Positions 1 to 6,016 of a stretch of 12,084 nt of DNA are shown here, in pieces. Position numbers and translations under genes: made by a program. The notes beneath the pieces are model-generated. The model saw only the letters and a list, made by a program, of their open reading frames with translations, was not told the origin of the DNA and made no database searches. Numbering within the stretch: the stretch's first letter is position 1; each line of letters begins with the position of its first letter. The stretch comes from JAUSNA01 sp964568885 (lineage in GTDB: Bacteria; Patescibacteriota; Microgenomatia; Levybacterales; GWA1-39-11), in assembly GCA_964568885.1 (NCBI GenBank), contig CAZMSF010000032.1, positions 1-12,084 of the forward strand, read 5' to 3'.

Positions 1-46
1 AGAGGATTTTTTTTGCCGCAAACTCGGAGATTTTTTTACGCGCCAT
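1..46 (-). CDS. N-terminal 15 codons of an unidentified protein (runs off the left edge)
   Basis: An ATG at 46-44 on the minus strand opens a frame reading MARKKISEFAAKKIL to the window edge, with no stop. The Lys/Ala-rich amphipathic start is protein-like. No Shine-Dalgarno precedes it. Instead an extended -10 (TGTTAAAAT, hexamer at 58-53) lies 6 nt before the ATG, so transcription would begin at or next to the A of the ATG (leaderless mRNA). The gene lies downstream of fusA on the same strand. The N-terminus vaguely recalls ATP-grasp CoA-ligase starts, but 15 residues cannot identify a family and I assign no function. Confidence 0.45.
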   Translation of the reverse strand, partial: MARKKISEFAAKKIL

Positions 47-235
47 GGGAATATTTTAACAAAATGAACGCAAATTTGCTTCTTAACATTTTTCAGGAAG
101 TTTTCTCAAAACTTCCGCATACAATATGGAAAAGAAGGCTTAGCGTAGTGAGTAAAACGAACGAAGCCAAGACTGACTTCCTTGTTCTTTTCTTTTTGTG
201 AAACAAAATGAAATTATATACTAATGAGGTCGGGC
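47..235. other. Intergenic region downstream of fusA with two inverted repeats
   Basis: No gene is supported here. A perfect 9-bp inverted repeat, GGAAGTTTT / AAAACTTCC with a CTC loop, lies at 96-116. A second, looser one pairs GGCTT (137-141) with AAGCC (164-168). Neither is followed by a clean U-run on the minus strand, so neither is a textbook fusA terminator. On the plus strand the second is followed by a T-rich stretch. A minus-strand TATAAT-like hexamer is at 218-213, just after the fusA stop. Confidence 0.4.
53..60 (-). promoter_or_regulatory. Extended -10 promoter for a leaderless start at 46
   Basis: On the minus strand the sequence TGTTAAAAT contains a TGn extension followed by the hexamer TAAAAT (58-53). 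The next 6 nt lead straight to the ATG at 46, the distance expected for a transcript starting on the initiation codon. No good -35 box is seen at 16-18 bp, which is tolerable for an extended -10 promoter. Confidence 0.4.
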
Positions 236-2365
236 TTACTCCTCTTTTGGAACGAAGTTGGATTTGGCTTTTATTTGTTCCTGAATTTGGCTTGGCACTT
301 CCTCGTAATGAGAAGGTTCCATGTAAGGATTTGCTCTGCCCTGAGTCAATGAGCGAAGCGTTGTTGCGTACCCTGAAAGTTCCGCCAAAGGAACAAGAGC
401 CAAAATGATTCGTGAATTCCCTCTTTCCTCGCTTCCTGAGATTTGAGCTCTTTTTGCGGAAAGGTCCCCGATAACGTCTCCCATAAACTCTTCAGGAGTG
501 GTAACCTCAACCTTCATAATAGGCTCAAGGAGGGTAACCTGAGCTTGTCGTGCACCTTTCTGGAATGCTTGAGAACCGGCGATTTTAAATGCAATTTCCG
601 AAGAGTCGACATCATGGTATGTTCCGTCATAAAGCGTCACCATAACATCCACTACAGGATACCCGAACATGACTCCCCGCTCCATCGCTTCTTTAATACC
701 CTTCTCAACAGCCGGAATAAATTCTTGTGGAATTGCTCCTCCCTTGATGGCATTTACAAATTCAAATCCTTCGCCTCTAGGTTTTGGCTCAACGGTTATC
801 AAAACATGACCGTATTGCCCTCTTCCTCCGGTCTGTTTGATGTATTTAAATTCCGCATTTGCTTTGCCTTTAATAGTCTCTTTGTACGCAACTTGTGGTG
901 CACCAACATTTGCTTCAACACCCATTTCTCTCTTCATGCGCTCAACCATAATTTCAAGTTGCAATTCGCCGACACCGGACATGATGGTCTGTCCTGTCTC
1001 ATGGTTCATTTTGACCGTAAATGTCGGGTCTTCCTCCATAAGTCTCTTCATGGCAGCCCCAAGTTTTTCCTGGTCCGACTTTGTTTTGGGCTCAATTGCA
1101 AGAGAGATGACCGGGTCACGGAACGTAATTTTTTGAAGCACAATTGGCTTTGCTTCGTCACACAACGTGTCTCCGGTAATAGTGTCTTTGAATCCGACAA
1201 CCGCAACGATTTCTCCAGCGTATGCTTCTTTAATTTCCTCTCTTTGGTTGGCGTGCATAAGAAGAAGCCGCCCGACTCTTTCCTTGACGTCTTTTGTTGA
1301 GTTATATGCGTAACTTCCTGAGGTAAGTTTTCCAGAATAGATACGTACATAGGTAATTTTTCCTACGTGCGGGTCAACCTGAACTTTAAAAGCAAAACCG
1401 GTGAAAGTCTCATCAGGGGTAAGATTTCTTGTCTCTTCCTGCTCGGTCTTTGGATTAATACCGGTTACCGTCTTAAGGTCAACAGGAGATGGTAGAAAAT
1501 CAACAACCGCATCCAAAAGAGGCTGGACACCTTTATTTCTCAAAGATGTTCCGGCAAAAACAGGTACAACTTTATAGGCAATAGTTGCAGCTCTTAATGC
1601 TGCTTTTAATTCATCATATGAAATTTCTTCTCCATTGAGGTATTTCTCAAGCAATTTGTCATCGGTTTCAGCGATTTTTTCGATGAGCTGTTCGCGGTAC
1701 TTTTTGACCATTTCAGTCATCCCGTCGGGAATCTCATCGGTTACTTCAAATTTTGCACCCAACTCTTCTCCTGACCAGATGTACGACTTTTGATCAAGAA
1801 CGTGATAAATTCCTTTGAAATCATTTTCTGCACCTATCGGAAGGCCGATTGTGACAGGATTTGCTCCTAGTCTGTCGATAACGGATTGAATGGTTTTTTC
1901 ATAATCGGCTCCGAGCTTGTCCATTTTGTTAATGAAACAAATTCTTGGAACATTGTATTTGTCCGCCTGTCGCCATACGGTCTCGGACTGTGATTGGACC
2001 CCTTCTTCTGCGTCTAAAACAGTAACTGCTCCGTCCAAAACACGAAGGGAACGCTCTACTTCTGCCGTAAAATCAACGTGGCCGGGAGTATCGATAAGAT
2101 TAAAACGGTAGTCTTTCCAGAAAGTAGTCGTTGCAGCACTAACAATAGTGATTCCTCTTTCCCGTTCCTGATCCATCCAGTCCATCGTTGCCGCTCCTTC
2201 ATGCACTTCTCCGATTTTGTAGGTTCTTCCTGTGTAATAAAGTATGCGCTCTGAGGTTGTTGTTTTGCCTGCATCGATATGCGCGATAATTCCGAAATTT
2301 CGGATTTTATCAAGTGCGACATTTCTGTCTTTTGTAACTGTTGTTAATGGGGCTGAACCGGCCAT
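236..2365 (-). CDS. fusA: Elongation factor G (translocation GTPase)
   Basis: This is a 709-aa EF-G, the GTPase that drives tRNA-mRNA translocation on the ribosome and works with RRF in ribosome recycling. Visible G-domain motifs are AHIDAGKT (residues 28-35, P-loop), RGITI (70-74, switch I), DTPGH (92-96, switch II) and NKMD (146-149, guanine specificity). The domain IV signature TGGRGQYGHV lies in the C-terminal half, and the C-terminus has the usual EF-G domain V pattern (TQGRA...ME...HYEEVP). Its length is slightly above the usual 690-700 aa, mostly through a short N-terminal extension. The ATG at 2365 has no strong Shine-Dalgarno. The gene follows gap on the same strand but is separated from it by a hairpin and a terminator, so it is probably transcribed on its own. 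It is full length with no visible defect. The long plus-strand open frames across it are antisense shadows. Confidence 0.98.
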   Translation of the reverse strand: MAGSAPLTTVTKDRNVALDKIRNFGIIAHIDAGKTTTSERILYYTGRTYKIGEVHEGAATMDWMDQERERGITIVSAATTTFWKDYRFNLIDTPGHVDFTAEVERSLRVLDGAVTVLDAEEGVQSQSETVWRQADKYNVPRICFINKMDKLGADYEKTIQSVIDRLGANPVTIGLPIGAENDFKGIYHVLDQKSYIWSGEELGAKFEVTDEIPDGMTEMVKKYREQLIEKIAETDDKLLEKYLNGEEISYDELKAALRAATIAYKVVPVFAGTSLRNKGVQPLLDAVVDFLPSPVDLKTVTGINPKTEQEETRNLTPDETFTGFAFKVQVDPHVGKITYVRIYSGKLTSGSYAYNSTKDVKERVGRLLLMHANQREEIKEAYAGEIVAVVGFKDTITGDTLCDEAKPIVLQKITFRDPVISLAIEPKTKSDQEKLGAAMKRLMEEDPTFTVKMNHETGQTIMSGVGELQLEIMVERMKREMGVEANVGAPQVAYKETIKGKANAEFKYIKQTGGRGQYGHVLITVEPKPRGEGFEFVNAIKGGAIPQEFIPAVEKGIKEAMERGVMFGYPVVDVMVTLYDGTYHDVDSSEIAFKIAGSQAFQKGARQAQVTLLEPIMKVEVTTPEEFMGDVIGDLSAKRAQISGSEERGNSRIILALVPLAELSGYATTLRSLTQGRANPYMEPSHYEEVPSQIQEQIKAKSNFVPKEE

Positions 2366-2385
2366 ATTATGTTCTTTTTTTAGTC

Positions 2386-2409
2386 AAAAAAACGACCCGA
2401 TTTAGGGTC
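2386..2409 (-). terminator. Intrinsic terminator between gap and fusA
   Basis: On the minus strand GACCC-TAAATC-GGGTC (stem 2409-2405 / 2398-2394, 6-nt loop) is followed, after one G, by seven Ts (2392-2386). This is a canonical Rho-independent terminator that would end the gap transcript before fusA. Confidence 0.75.
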
Positions 2410-2454
2410 AATGACTATTCTATCAAATTGAGCTGAAAAAAGAAAGTAGTATGG

Positions 2455-2487
2455 GGAGCGACGGGGGAATTCAACCACCGCCGCTCC
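2455..2487 (-). terminator. Strong GC-rich hairpin just after the gap stop codon
   Basis: GGAGCG (2455-2460) pairs with CGCTCC (2482-2487), and the stem continues inward through CGG/CCG and GG/CC with two mismatches to a 7-nt loop at 2468-2474. It begins about 20 bp after the gap stop. No U-run follows immediately, so it may be a transcript-end stabiliser or a terminator imported with gap. The canonical terminator lies about 45 bp further downstream. Confidence 0.5.
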
Positions 2488-2508
2488 GTGCTTGAAAGGA
2501 CTGGGCCG

Positions 2509-3528
2509 CTAGAGCCCCATGTCGGCAAGGAACATGCAGAGGTCGCTGATGCGGCATGCATATGCCCACTCGTTGTCGTACCAGGCAGCGACCTTGACGA
2601 GGTTGCCCCCGACGACGTTGGTCGACTGACCATCGACGATGCTGGAGCGTTCATTCCCCTTCATGTCCATCGAGACAACAGGGTCCATGGTGATATCCAG
2701 GAAACCCGCCATCGGCCCTGCGGCGGCCTGCCGGAACAGCTCGTTGAGCTCTTCCTTTGTGGTGTCCTTCTCCACCAGCGCCACGATTTCGACTATTGAG
2801 ACCGTCGGCGTCGGAACGCGGTACGAAAGACCATCGAGCTTCCCATCCACTTCGGGGATGACAAGGCGAAGCGCCTTGGCAGCACCGGTTGATGTCGGCA
2901 CGATGTTAAGGGGACCGGAGCGCATTTCCCGCAGGTCGCTCCCCGCAGCCTTGTCAAGAATCTGCTGGGAGTTGGTGTAGGAGTGGATGGTTGTCATCTG
3001 GCCCTTCACGAGCCCGAGGTTGTCGACGAGCACCTTGACGACGGGGGCGAGCCCGTTGGTTGTACAAGACGCATTGCTCACCACATCGTGACGAGCCGGG
3101 TCGTACTTCTCGGCGTTGACGCCAAGGACGAGCGTAATGTCCTCGTTCTTGGCGGGCGCGCTGATAACCACCTTCTTGACCGGACCGCGCATGTGGGCGC
3201 GAGCCTTGGAGGCGTCCGTAAAGACACCGGTGGACTCGACGACGATGTCAACCTTCGCCGCATCCCAAGGGATGGAGGCCGGTTCCCGCTCACTGAAGTG
3301 CGGGATGTAGCGGCCGTCGAGCATGATGTGATCGTTGCCCTCCTCAACCTCGTGAATCCAACGGCCGTAGGTACTATCGTACCTGAGCATGTTGGCTGTG
3401 ACACGGGGCTCGGAGAACGGATCGTTGAGTGCAACTACTTCGAGTGCGCCCGGATAACGGTCCGTGACCGTCTTTGTGACCATCCGGCCGATGCGGCCGG
3501 CACCGTTGATGCCAATTCTTGTGACCAA
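2509..3528 (-). CDS. gap: Glyceraldehyde-3-phosphate dehydrogenase, type I
   Basis: Cytosolic glycolytic enzyme that oxidises and phosphorylates glyceraldehyde-3-phosphate to 1,3-bisphosphoglycerate with NAD. From the chosen TTG at 3528 the protein has 339 aa, the normal family length. The Rossmann motif is GINGAGRIGR (residues 6-15), the catalytic Cys is C155 in NASCTTNG, the paired His is H182 in TTIHSYTN, and PTSTGAAKA and WYDNEW are present. An Asn-Asp pair after the second strand (VALND) fits NAD preference. The frame can extend to a TTG at 3567, but GAGG lies 9 nt before the TTG at 3528 and homology begins there. The usual CTTNC is CTTNG here. The gene is visibly GC-rich (41 of 60 bases are G or C at 3001-3060, against 18 of 60 at 7681-7740), with G/C-ending codons, so it looks acquired from another lineage. 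Confidence 0.96.
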   Translation of the reverse strand: MVTRIGINGAGRIGRMVTKTVTDRYPGALEVVALNDPFSEPRVTANMLRYDSTYGRWIHEVEEGNDHIMLDGRYIPHFSEREPASIPWDAAKVDIVVESTGVFTDASKARAHMRGPVKKVVISAPAKNEDITLVLGVNAEKYDPARHDVVSNASCTTNGLAPVVKVLVDNLGLVKGQMTTIHSYTNSQQILDKAAGSDLREMRSGPLNIVPTSTGAAKALRLVIPEVDGKLDGLSYRVPTPTVSIVEIVALVEKDTTKEELNELFRQAAAGPMAGFLDITMDPVVSMDMKGNERSSIVDGQSTNVVGGNLVKVAAWYDNEWAYACRISDLCMFLADMGL

Positions 3529-3619
3529 AGCTTTCTTCCTCTTCCCTGTGATGTCGTAACGTCGCAATAGGCAGTCTTACATGTTTTGTCCTTTCAATTG
3601 TGAATGTGCGTGATGCAAA

Positions 3620-3635
3620 CGGGCACACAGGCCCG
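3620..3635 (-). other. Leader hairpin in the gap 5' untranslated region
   Basis: CGGGC (3620-3624) and GCCCG (3631-3635) form a 5-bp GC stem with a 6-nt loop, flanked by AAA/TTT that could extend it. It lies in the roughly 130-nt leader between the predicted start site (about 3662) and the gap start codon. Its function is unknown. It could be a weak terminator or a leader structure. Confidence 0.3.
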
Positions 3636-3668
3636 CTTTGAACCTGCGCTCATTTACACAAACGGTAG

Positions 3669-3696
3669 ATTATACAACTTTTGAAGCAAATATCAA
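3669..3696 (-). promoter_or_regulatory. Sigma-70-type promoter for gap
   Basis: On the minus strand TTGATA (3696-3691), a 16-bp spacer and a consensus TATAAT (3674-3669) form a good housekeeping promoter. Transcription would start near 3662, leaving a leader of about 130 nt before the gap start codon. The promoter lies just beyond the stop of the upstream membrane-protein gene, so gap does not need read-through from it. Confidence 0.65.
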
Positions 3697-3698
3697 AA

Positions 3699-4049
3699 TT
3701 ATAGGCTATTATTAGTCTTTTTTATAGAAATGAGAAGTAGTATTCCGGCTATCACCGGCATTACAAAAAGCATGAGTTCAACAAGTACTATCGTTGGCAA
3801 GGGGAAACGTGCAGTTAGTAAATATAATGTTCCCAACAAAGAACCGATGACAATGAGAAGATACCCTGCCCATTCAGAAAAGAAAACAGCGATAACTAAT
3901 AAAATTAGAAGTGGCAACAATTGAATAAAATGGATAATCCATCCTGGAGTTCCTTCCATCATTTCACCGATGCCAAAAAAAAGCAGAAACACAATAGGAA
4001 TGAGAAGCAATGATAAGCCAAGTTTTTTTTGGTAACTTGCGTGTTTCAC
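3699..4049 (-). CDS. Small four-helix integral membrane protein (DUF7670-like)
   Basis: A 116-aa protein with about four predicted transmembrane segments: residues 10-26, 38-57, 60-78 and 84-107. The segments are Leu/Ile/Val-rich with short loops, and the C-terminus is Lys-rich (KKTNNSL). The 'GE...GW..H..QLLPLLILL' arrangement resembles small uncharacterised membrane proteins of the DUF7670 type. That family call is from memory and uncertain, and no reaction can be assigned. The start is GTG at 4049 with AGGTG about 12 nt upstream, and no ATG is available nearby. It diverges from the Crp-family gene across a gap of about 75 bp. No signal peptide or catalytic motif is seen. Confidence 0.75.
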   Translation of the reverse strand: MKHASYQKKLGLSLLLIPIVFLLFFGIGEMMEGTPGWIIHFIQLLPLLILLVIAVFFSEWAGYLLIVIGSLLGTLYLLTARFPLPTIVLVELMLFVMPVIAGILLLISIKKTNNSL

Positions 4050-4083
4050 ATTTTCTTTTTACACCTATTAAAATAGAAAGCCA

Positions 4084-4117
4084 TTGATTTGTGTCACATA
4101 TGGTAAAAAGGTATAAT
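4084..4117 (+). promoter_or_regulatory. Promoter and possible autoregulatory half-site for the Crp-family gene
   Basis: TTGTGT (4089-4094), a 17-bp spacer and consensus TATAAT (4112-4117) sit 6 nt before the ATG at 4124, so the transcript should start at or next to the ATG (leaderless). ATTGA-N6-TCACA (4083-4098) is an imperfect Crp/Fnr-type site overlapping the -35 region, where a bound regulator would be expected to repress. Autoregulation is inference. Confidence 0.55.
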
Positions 4118-4123
4118 GGCCTC

Positions 4124-4771
4124 ATGAGTGATGCGATTTCTTCAAAACTTGCTACTTTTTTTTCTCAATTTAAACAATGTAAATACAAAAAGGGAGAAAT
4201 ATTGGTAAGGGCAGGAGATGAACCTTCCGGAATATTTTATTTGACAAAAGGAAGGGTAAAAGAATATTCAATTTCACAAAACGGTGATGAATTCGTCGTT
4301 AACATATTCAAACCGGTATCATTTTTCCCTATGTCTTGGGCTATCAACGGTACCCAAAACGATTATTTTTTTGAAGCGATGGAGGACGTAGAAGCAATAA
4401 AGGCACCCCGCGAGAAAGTCGTAGAATTCATTAAAAACCAACCGGAAGTGCTTTTTGATTTGTTGAGTCGGGTTTTTCGTGGCATGGATGGAATTTTACA
4501 GCGTATAACCTATTTCATGTCGGGAAGCGCGTACACACGGCTTGTAACAGAACTTCTTATTGATGCAAAACGCTTCGGAAAAATTGAAGGGAACAAGGTG
4601 ACTCTTAATTCCACGGAAAAGGATATCGCATCTCAGGCAGGGATGAGCAGGGAAACAGTCAGCCGGGAATTTAAAATACTGAAAGATAAAGGTATTCTAA
4701 CCTTTGCAAGAAATGAAATCATTGTTCCTGATATTCACAAACTTGAAGATGAATTGACCTTCGGATTGTAA
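4124..4771 (+). CDS. Crp/Fnr-family transcriptional regulator
   Basis: A 215-aa regulator with an N-terminal cyclic-nucleotide-binding-like beta-roll (about residues 10-105: KKGEILVRAGDEPSGIFYL..G), a dimerisation helix (about 110-145) and a C-terminal winged helix-turn-helix (about 163-190). The recognition helix SRETVSRE carries R176, E177 and R181, matching the CRP residues that contact TGTGA. The cAMP-phosphate-binding Arg-Ser of CRP is not evident (GTQNDYFF instead), and there is no FNR cysteine cluster (one Cys, C19), so the signal is unknown. The frame can extend to a GTG at 4091. The ATG at 4124 is preferred because TATAAT at 4112-4117 lies 6 nt upstream and inside the extended frame. 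Matching operators lie 380-410 bp downstream of its stop. Confidence 0.93.
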   Translation: MSDAISSKLATFFSQFKQCKYKKGEILVRAGDEPSGIFYLTKGRVKEYSISQNGDEFVVNIFKPVSFFPMSWAINGTQNDYFFEAMEDVEAIKAPREKVVEFIKNQPEVLFDLLSRVFRGMDGILQRITYFMSGSAYTRLVTELLIDAKRFGKIEGNKVTLNSTEKDIASQAGMSRETVSREFKILKDKGILTFARNEIIVPDIHKLEDELTFGL

Positions 4772-5109
4772 ACTGTAATGGTTTCGTCTGTAGGTATAAT
4801 CCTGCTTCTTTTTTTCTTCCCTCCGGGAAAACCTGTGGGAAGCAGGTATCCTTGCCATTTTCCTTCTCCCACAAAGAGCTCCAAGTGTTCCAAGTCGGTA
4901 AGTTTCGGCTCATTTTTGACATTGTACAAGCGGTAATTACCTTGAGCAACCAATTCTTTCGGTTTAAATTCCTGCTGGGAGGAAACAAGAATCTCGCCAA
5001 TCTTGGTATGCACCCAGGCAAAATGTGACTTATTGTCGATTTCAAGAATTCTTGTGTGCCCACCGGTTTCAAAAACTAAATATTTACCGCTTTCCAACAG
5101 ACATATCAT
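4735..5109 (-). CDS. Unrecognised 124-aa cytosolic protein, convergent with the Crp-family gene
   Basis: I do not recognise this family. The 124-aa protein starts MICLLESGKYLVFETGG, has mixed strand-like segments with no membrane helix or signal peptide, a basic GKKKRSR patch near residue 100, and a Ser-rich end (NSSSSL). The ATG at 5109 has a weak AGG about 6 nt upstream. The last 37 bp overlap the 3' end of the convergent regulator gene. The gene reads out of the intergenic region that holds two Crp-type sites. A GATAAT-like -10 at 5126-5121 would put the nearer site at about -40 to -41, so it may share regulation with the divergent cupin operon. The alternative minus frame over the same stretch (4719-5072) starts inside and looks less natural. 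Confidence 0.7.
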   Translation of the reverse strand: MICLLESGKYLVFETGGHTRILEIDNKSHFAWVHTKIGEILVSSQQEFKPKELVAQGNYRLYNVKNEPKLTDLEHLELFVGEGKWQGYLLPTGFPGGKKKRSRIIPTDETITVYNPKVNSSSSL

Positions 5110-5146
5110 ATTAAACCTATATTATCGAATTTACTTATCAAGAATA

Positions 5147-5162
5147 TGTGATGAATGTCACA
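5147..5162 (+). promoter_or_regulatory. Crp-type operator 1 (perfect TGTGA-N6-TCACA)
   Basis: TGTGA (5147-5151), TGAATG, TCACA (5158-5162) is a perfect match to the CRP consensus palindrome, centred at 5154.5. It lies between divergent genes. It is about 64 bp upstream of the predicted cupin start and about 41 bp upstream of the predicted start of the leftward gene. The likely ligand protein is the Crp-family regulator encoded at 4124-4771. Confidence 0.75.
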
Positions 5163-5169
5163 AGGAAAA

Positions 5170-5185
5170 TGTGAGAATAATCACT
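5170..5185 (+). promoter_or_regulatory. Crp-type operator 2 (TGTGA-N6-TCACT)
   Basis: TGTGA (5170-5174), GAATAA, TCACT (5181-5185) is a one-mismatch Crp palindrome centred at 5177.5, exactly 23 bp (about two helical turns) from operator 1. It is centred near -41 relative to the predicted cupin start, the class II activator position, and overlaps the weak -35 box. Confidence 0.7.
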
Positions 5186-5211
5186 GACATATAGTGTCTA
5201 TTGCGTAATAA
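5184..5211 (+). promoter_or_regulatory. Predicted promoter of the cupin-SPW operon
   Basis: CTGACA (5184-5189), a 16-bp spacer and TAATAA (5206-5211) predict a start near 5218-5219 and a roughly 90-nt leader. The -10 is imperfect, which fits an activator-dependent promoter. An inverted repeat TAGTGT (5192-5197) / ACACTA (5214-5219) brackets the -10 and could bind another factor. Confidence 0.5.
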
Positions 5212-5308
5212 TAACACTAGATTTATGAAAAGATTGTTTCACTTAATAGACAGACTGGTTACCAATTTTTTAACTTTTTATTTTTTTGCACCAATGTAAA
5301 GGAGCTAT

Positions 5309-5692
5309 ATGTTTTTAAAGGATATAAACAAACTCACAAAAGATAACAATAATTTCCGGGAAGTACTCTATACAGGGCAACACAGTCAACTTGTGCTTAT
5401 GAGCATTCCTATTGATGAGGATATCGGGATGGAAACTCACCGGACGGTTGATCAAATTCTTTTTTTTGTAGAAGGAAAGGGACAAGGAATACTCAATGGC
5501 CAGACACATAATTTTGAAGCTGGAGATGTCGCTTTCGTTCCGGCAGGGACTAAGCACAATTTCACAAATACCGGGAATGTTAATTTAAAACTTTATACCG
5601 TGTACTCCCCTCCCAACCACCCACCCGAAACTTTGCACATGACAAAGGAAGACGCGCAAAATGCTGAATCTTACGAGAAAGGAGGTGGATAA
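5309..5692 (+). CDS. Single-domain cupin protein
   Basis: A 127-aa small cupin, a one-barrel metal- or sugar-binding fold. Cupin motif 1 spans residues 40-60 (GMETHRTVDQILFFVEGKGQG), where H44 and the D48-Q49 pair occupy metal-ligand positions. Motif 2 spans about 72-87 (GDVAFVPAGTKHNFTN), with H83 as the last ligand. The D-Q in motif 1 replaces the usual second His and Glu, so metal and reaction cannot be predicted. The tail after residue 100 is Pro- and Glu-rich (PPNHPPETLHMTKEDAQ). AAAGGAG lies 4 nt before the ATG. The stop is one base from the start of the SPW gene, so the two form an operon. Two Crp-type sites stand upstream. No signal peptide is seen, so it is probably cytosolic. Confidence 0.93.
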   Translation: MFLKDINKLTKDNNNFREVLYTGQHSQLVLMSIPIDEDIGMETHRTVDQILFFVEGKGQGILNGQTHNFEAGDVAFVPAGTKHNFTNTGNVNLKLYTVYSPPNHPPETLHMTKEDAQNAESYEKGGG

Positions 5693-5693
5693 T

Positions 5694-6011
5694 ATGTACT
5701 GGGTTACAGGATTGTTAGGAGTGGTGCTGATGGCTGCACCCTATTTTTTTAGGTATGAAAACAATCCAACAGCACTCTGGGCAAGTCTTCTATTTGGGGC
5801 AGGTGTTGTACTTGTTTCATTTTTCGAAGGGTATGCTAGAGGACGTGGACGATGGGAATACTGGGTTGCGTCATTAGTAGGTATAGCAATAATCCTTTCT
5901 CCATTTGTTTTTAGCTTTGGGATTATAACTGCGGCGCTTTGGACAAGCATTACTGTCGGAATTCTTCTGACCGTTGTTGCGGGAAGCGAGCTGTACTATG
6001 GGAATAATTAA
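5694..6011 (+). CDS. SPW-repeat integral membrane protein
   Basis: A 105-aa membrane protein with two tandem SPW-type repeats, each a pair of helices. Repeat 1 covers about residues 1-46 (GVVLMAAPYFF...ALWASLLFGAGVVLVSFFEGY) and repeat 2 about 53-100 (ASLVGIAIILSPFVF...AALWTSITVGILL). The helix pairs are joined by a short basic loop, GRGRW. The biochemical role of the family is unknown. The ATG at 5694 is chosen because GGAGGTGG, the last codons of the upstream cupin gene, is an excellent Shine-Dalgarno 5 nt or so away. An in-frame ATG at 5661 lies inside the cupin gene. Only 5 bp separate its stop from the convergent dipeptidase gene, and I see no terminator between them. Confidence 0.9.
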   Translation: MYWVTGLLGVVLMAAPYFFRYENNPTALWASLLFGAGVVLVSFFEGYARGRGRWEYWVASLVGIAIILSPFVFSFGIITAALWTSITVGILLTVVAGSELYYGNN

Positions 6012-6016
6012 TACAC

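Noticed and set aside
13..201. 62-codon plus-strand open frame from TTG at the left edge
   Set aside because: No Shine-Dalgarno or promoter. It overlaps a better minus-strand start at 46 and reads through inverted repeats.
443..1300. 285-codon plus-strand open frame opposite fusA
   Set aside because: Lies wholly antisense to a well-conserved EF-G, and its Cys/Phe/His-rich, patternless translation is that of a shadow frame.
2451..2520. tRNA-like 3' end on the minus strand (GGTTGAATTCCCCC...GCTCCCCA)
   Set aside because: No matching 5' acceptor strand, D arm or anticodon arm can be built upstream, and the stretch is explained as a hairpin after gap.
2983..3570. 195-codon plus-strand open frame opposite gap
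   Set aside because: Antisense to GAPDH. Long antisense frames are expected in GC-rich genes because stop codons are rare.
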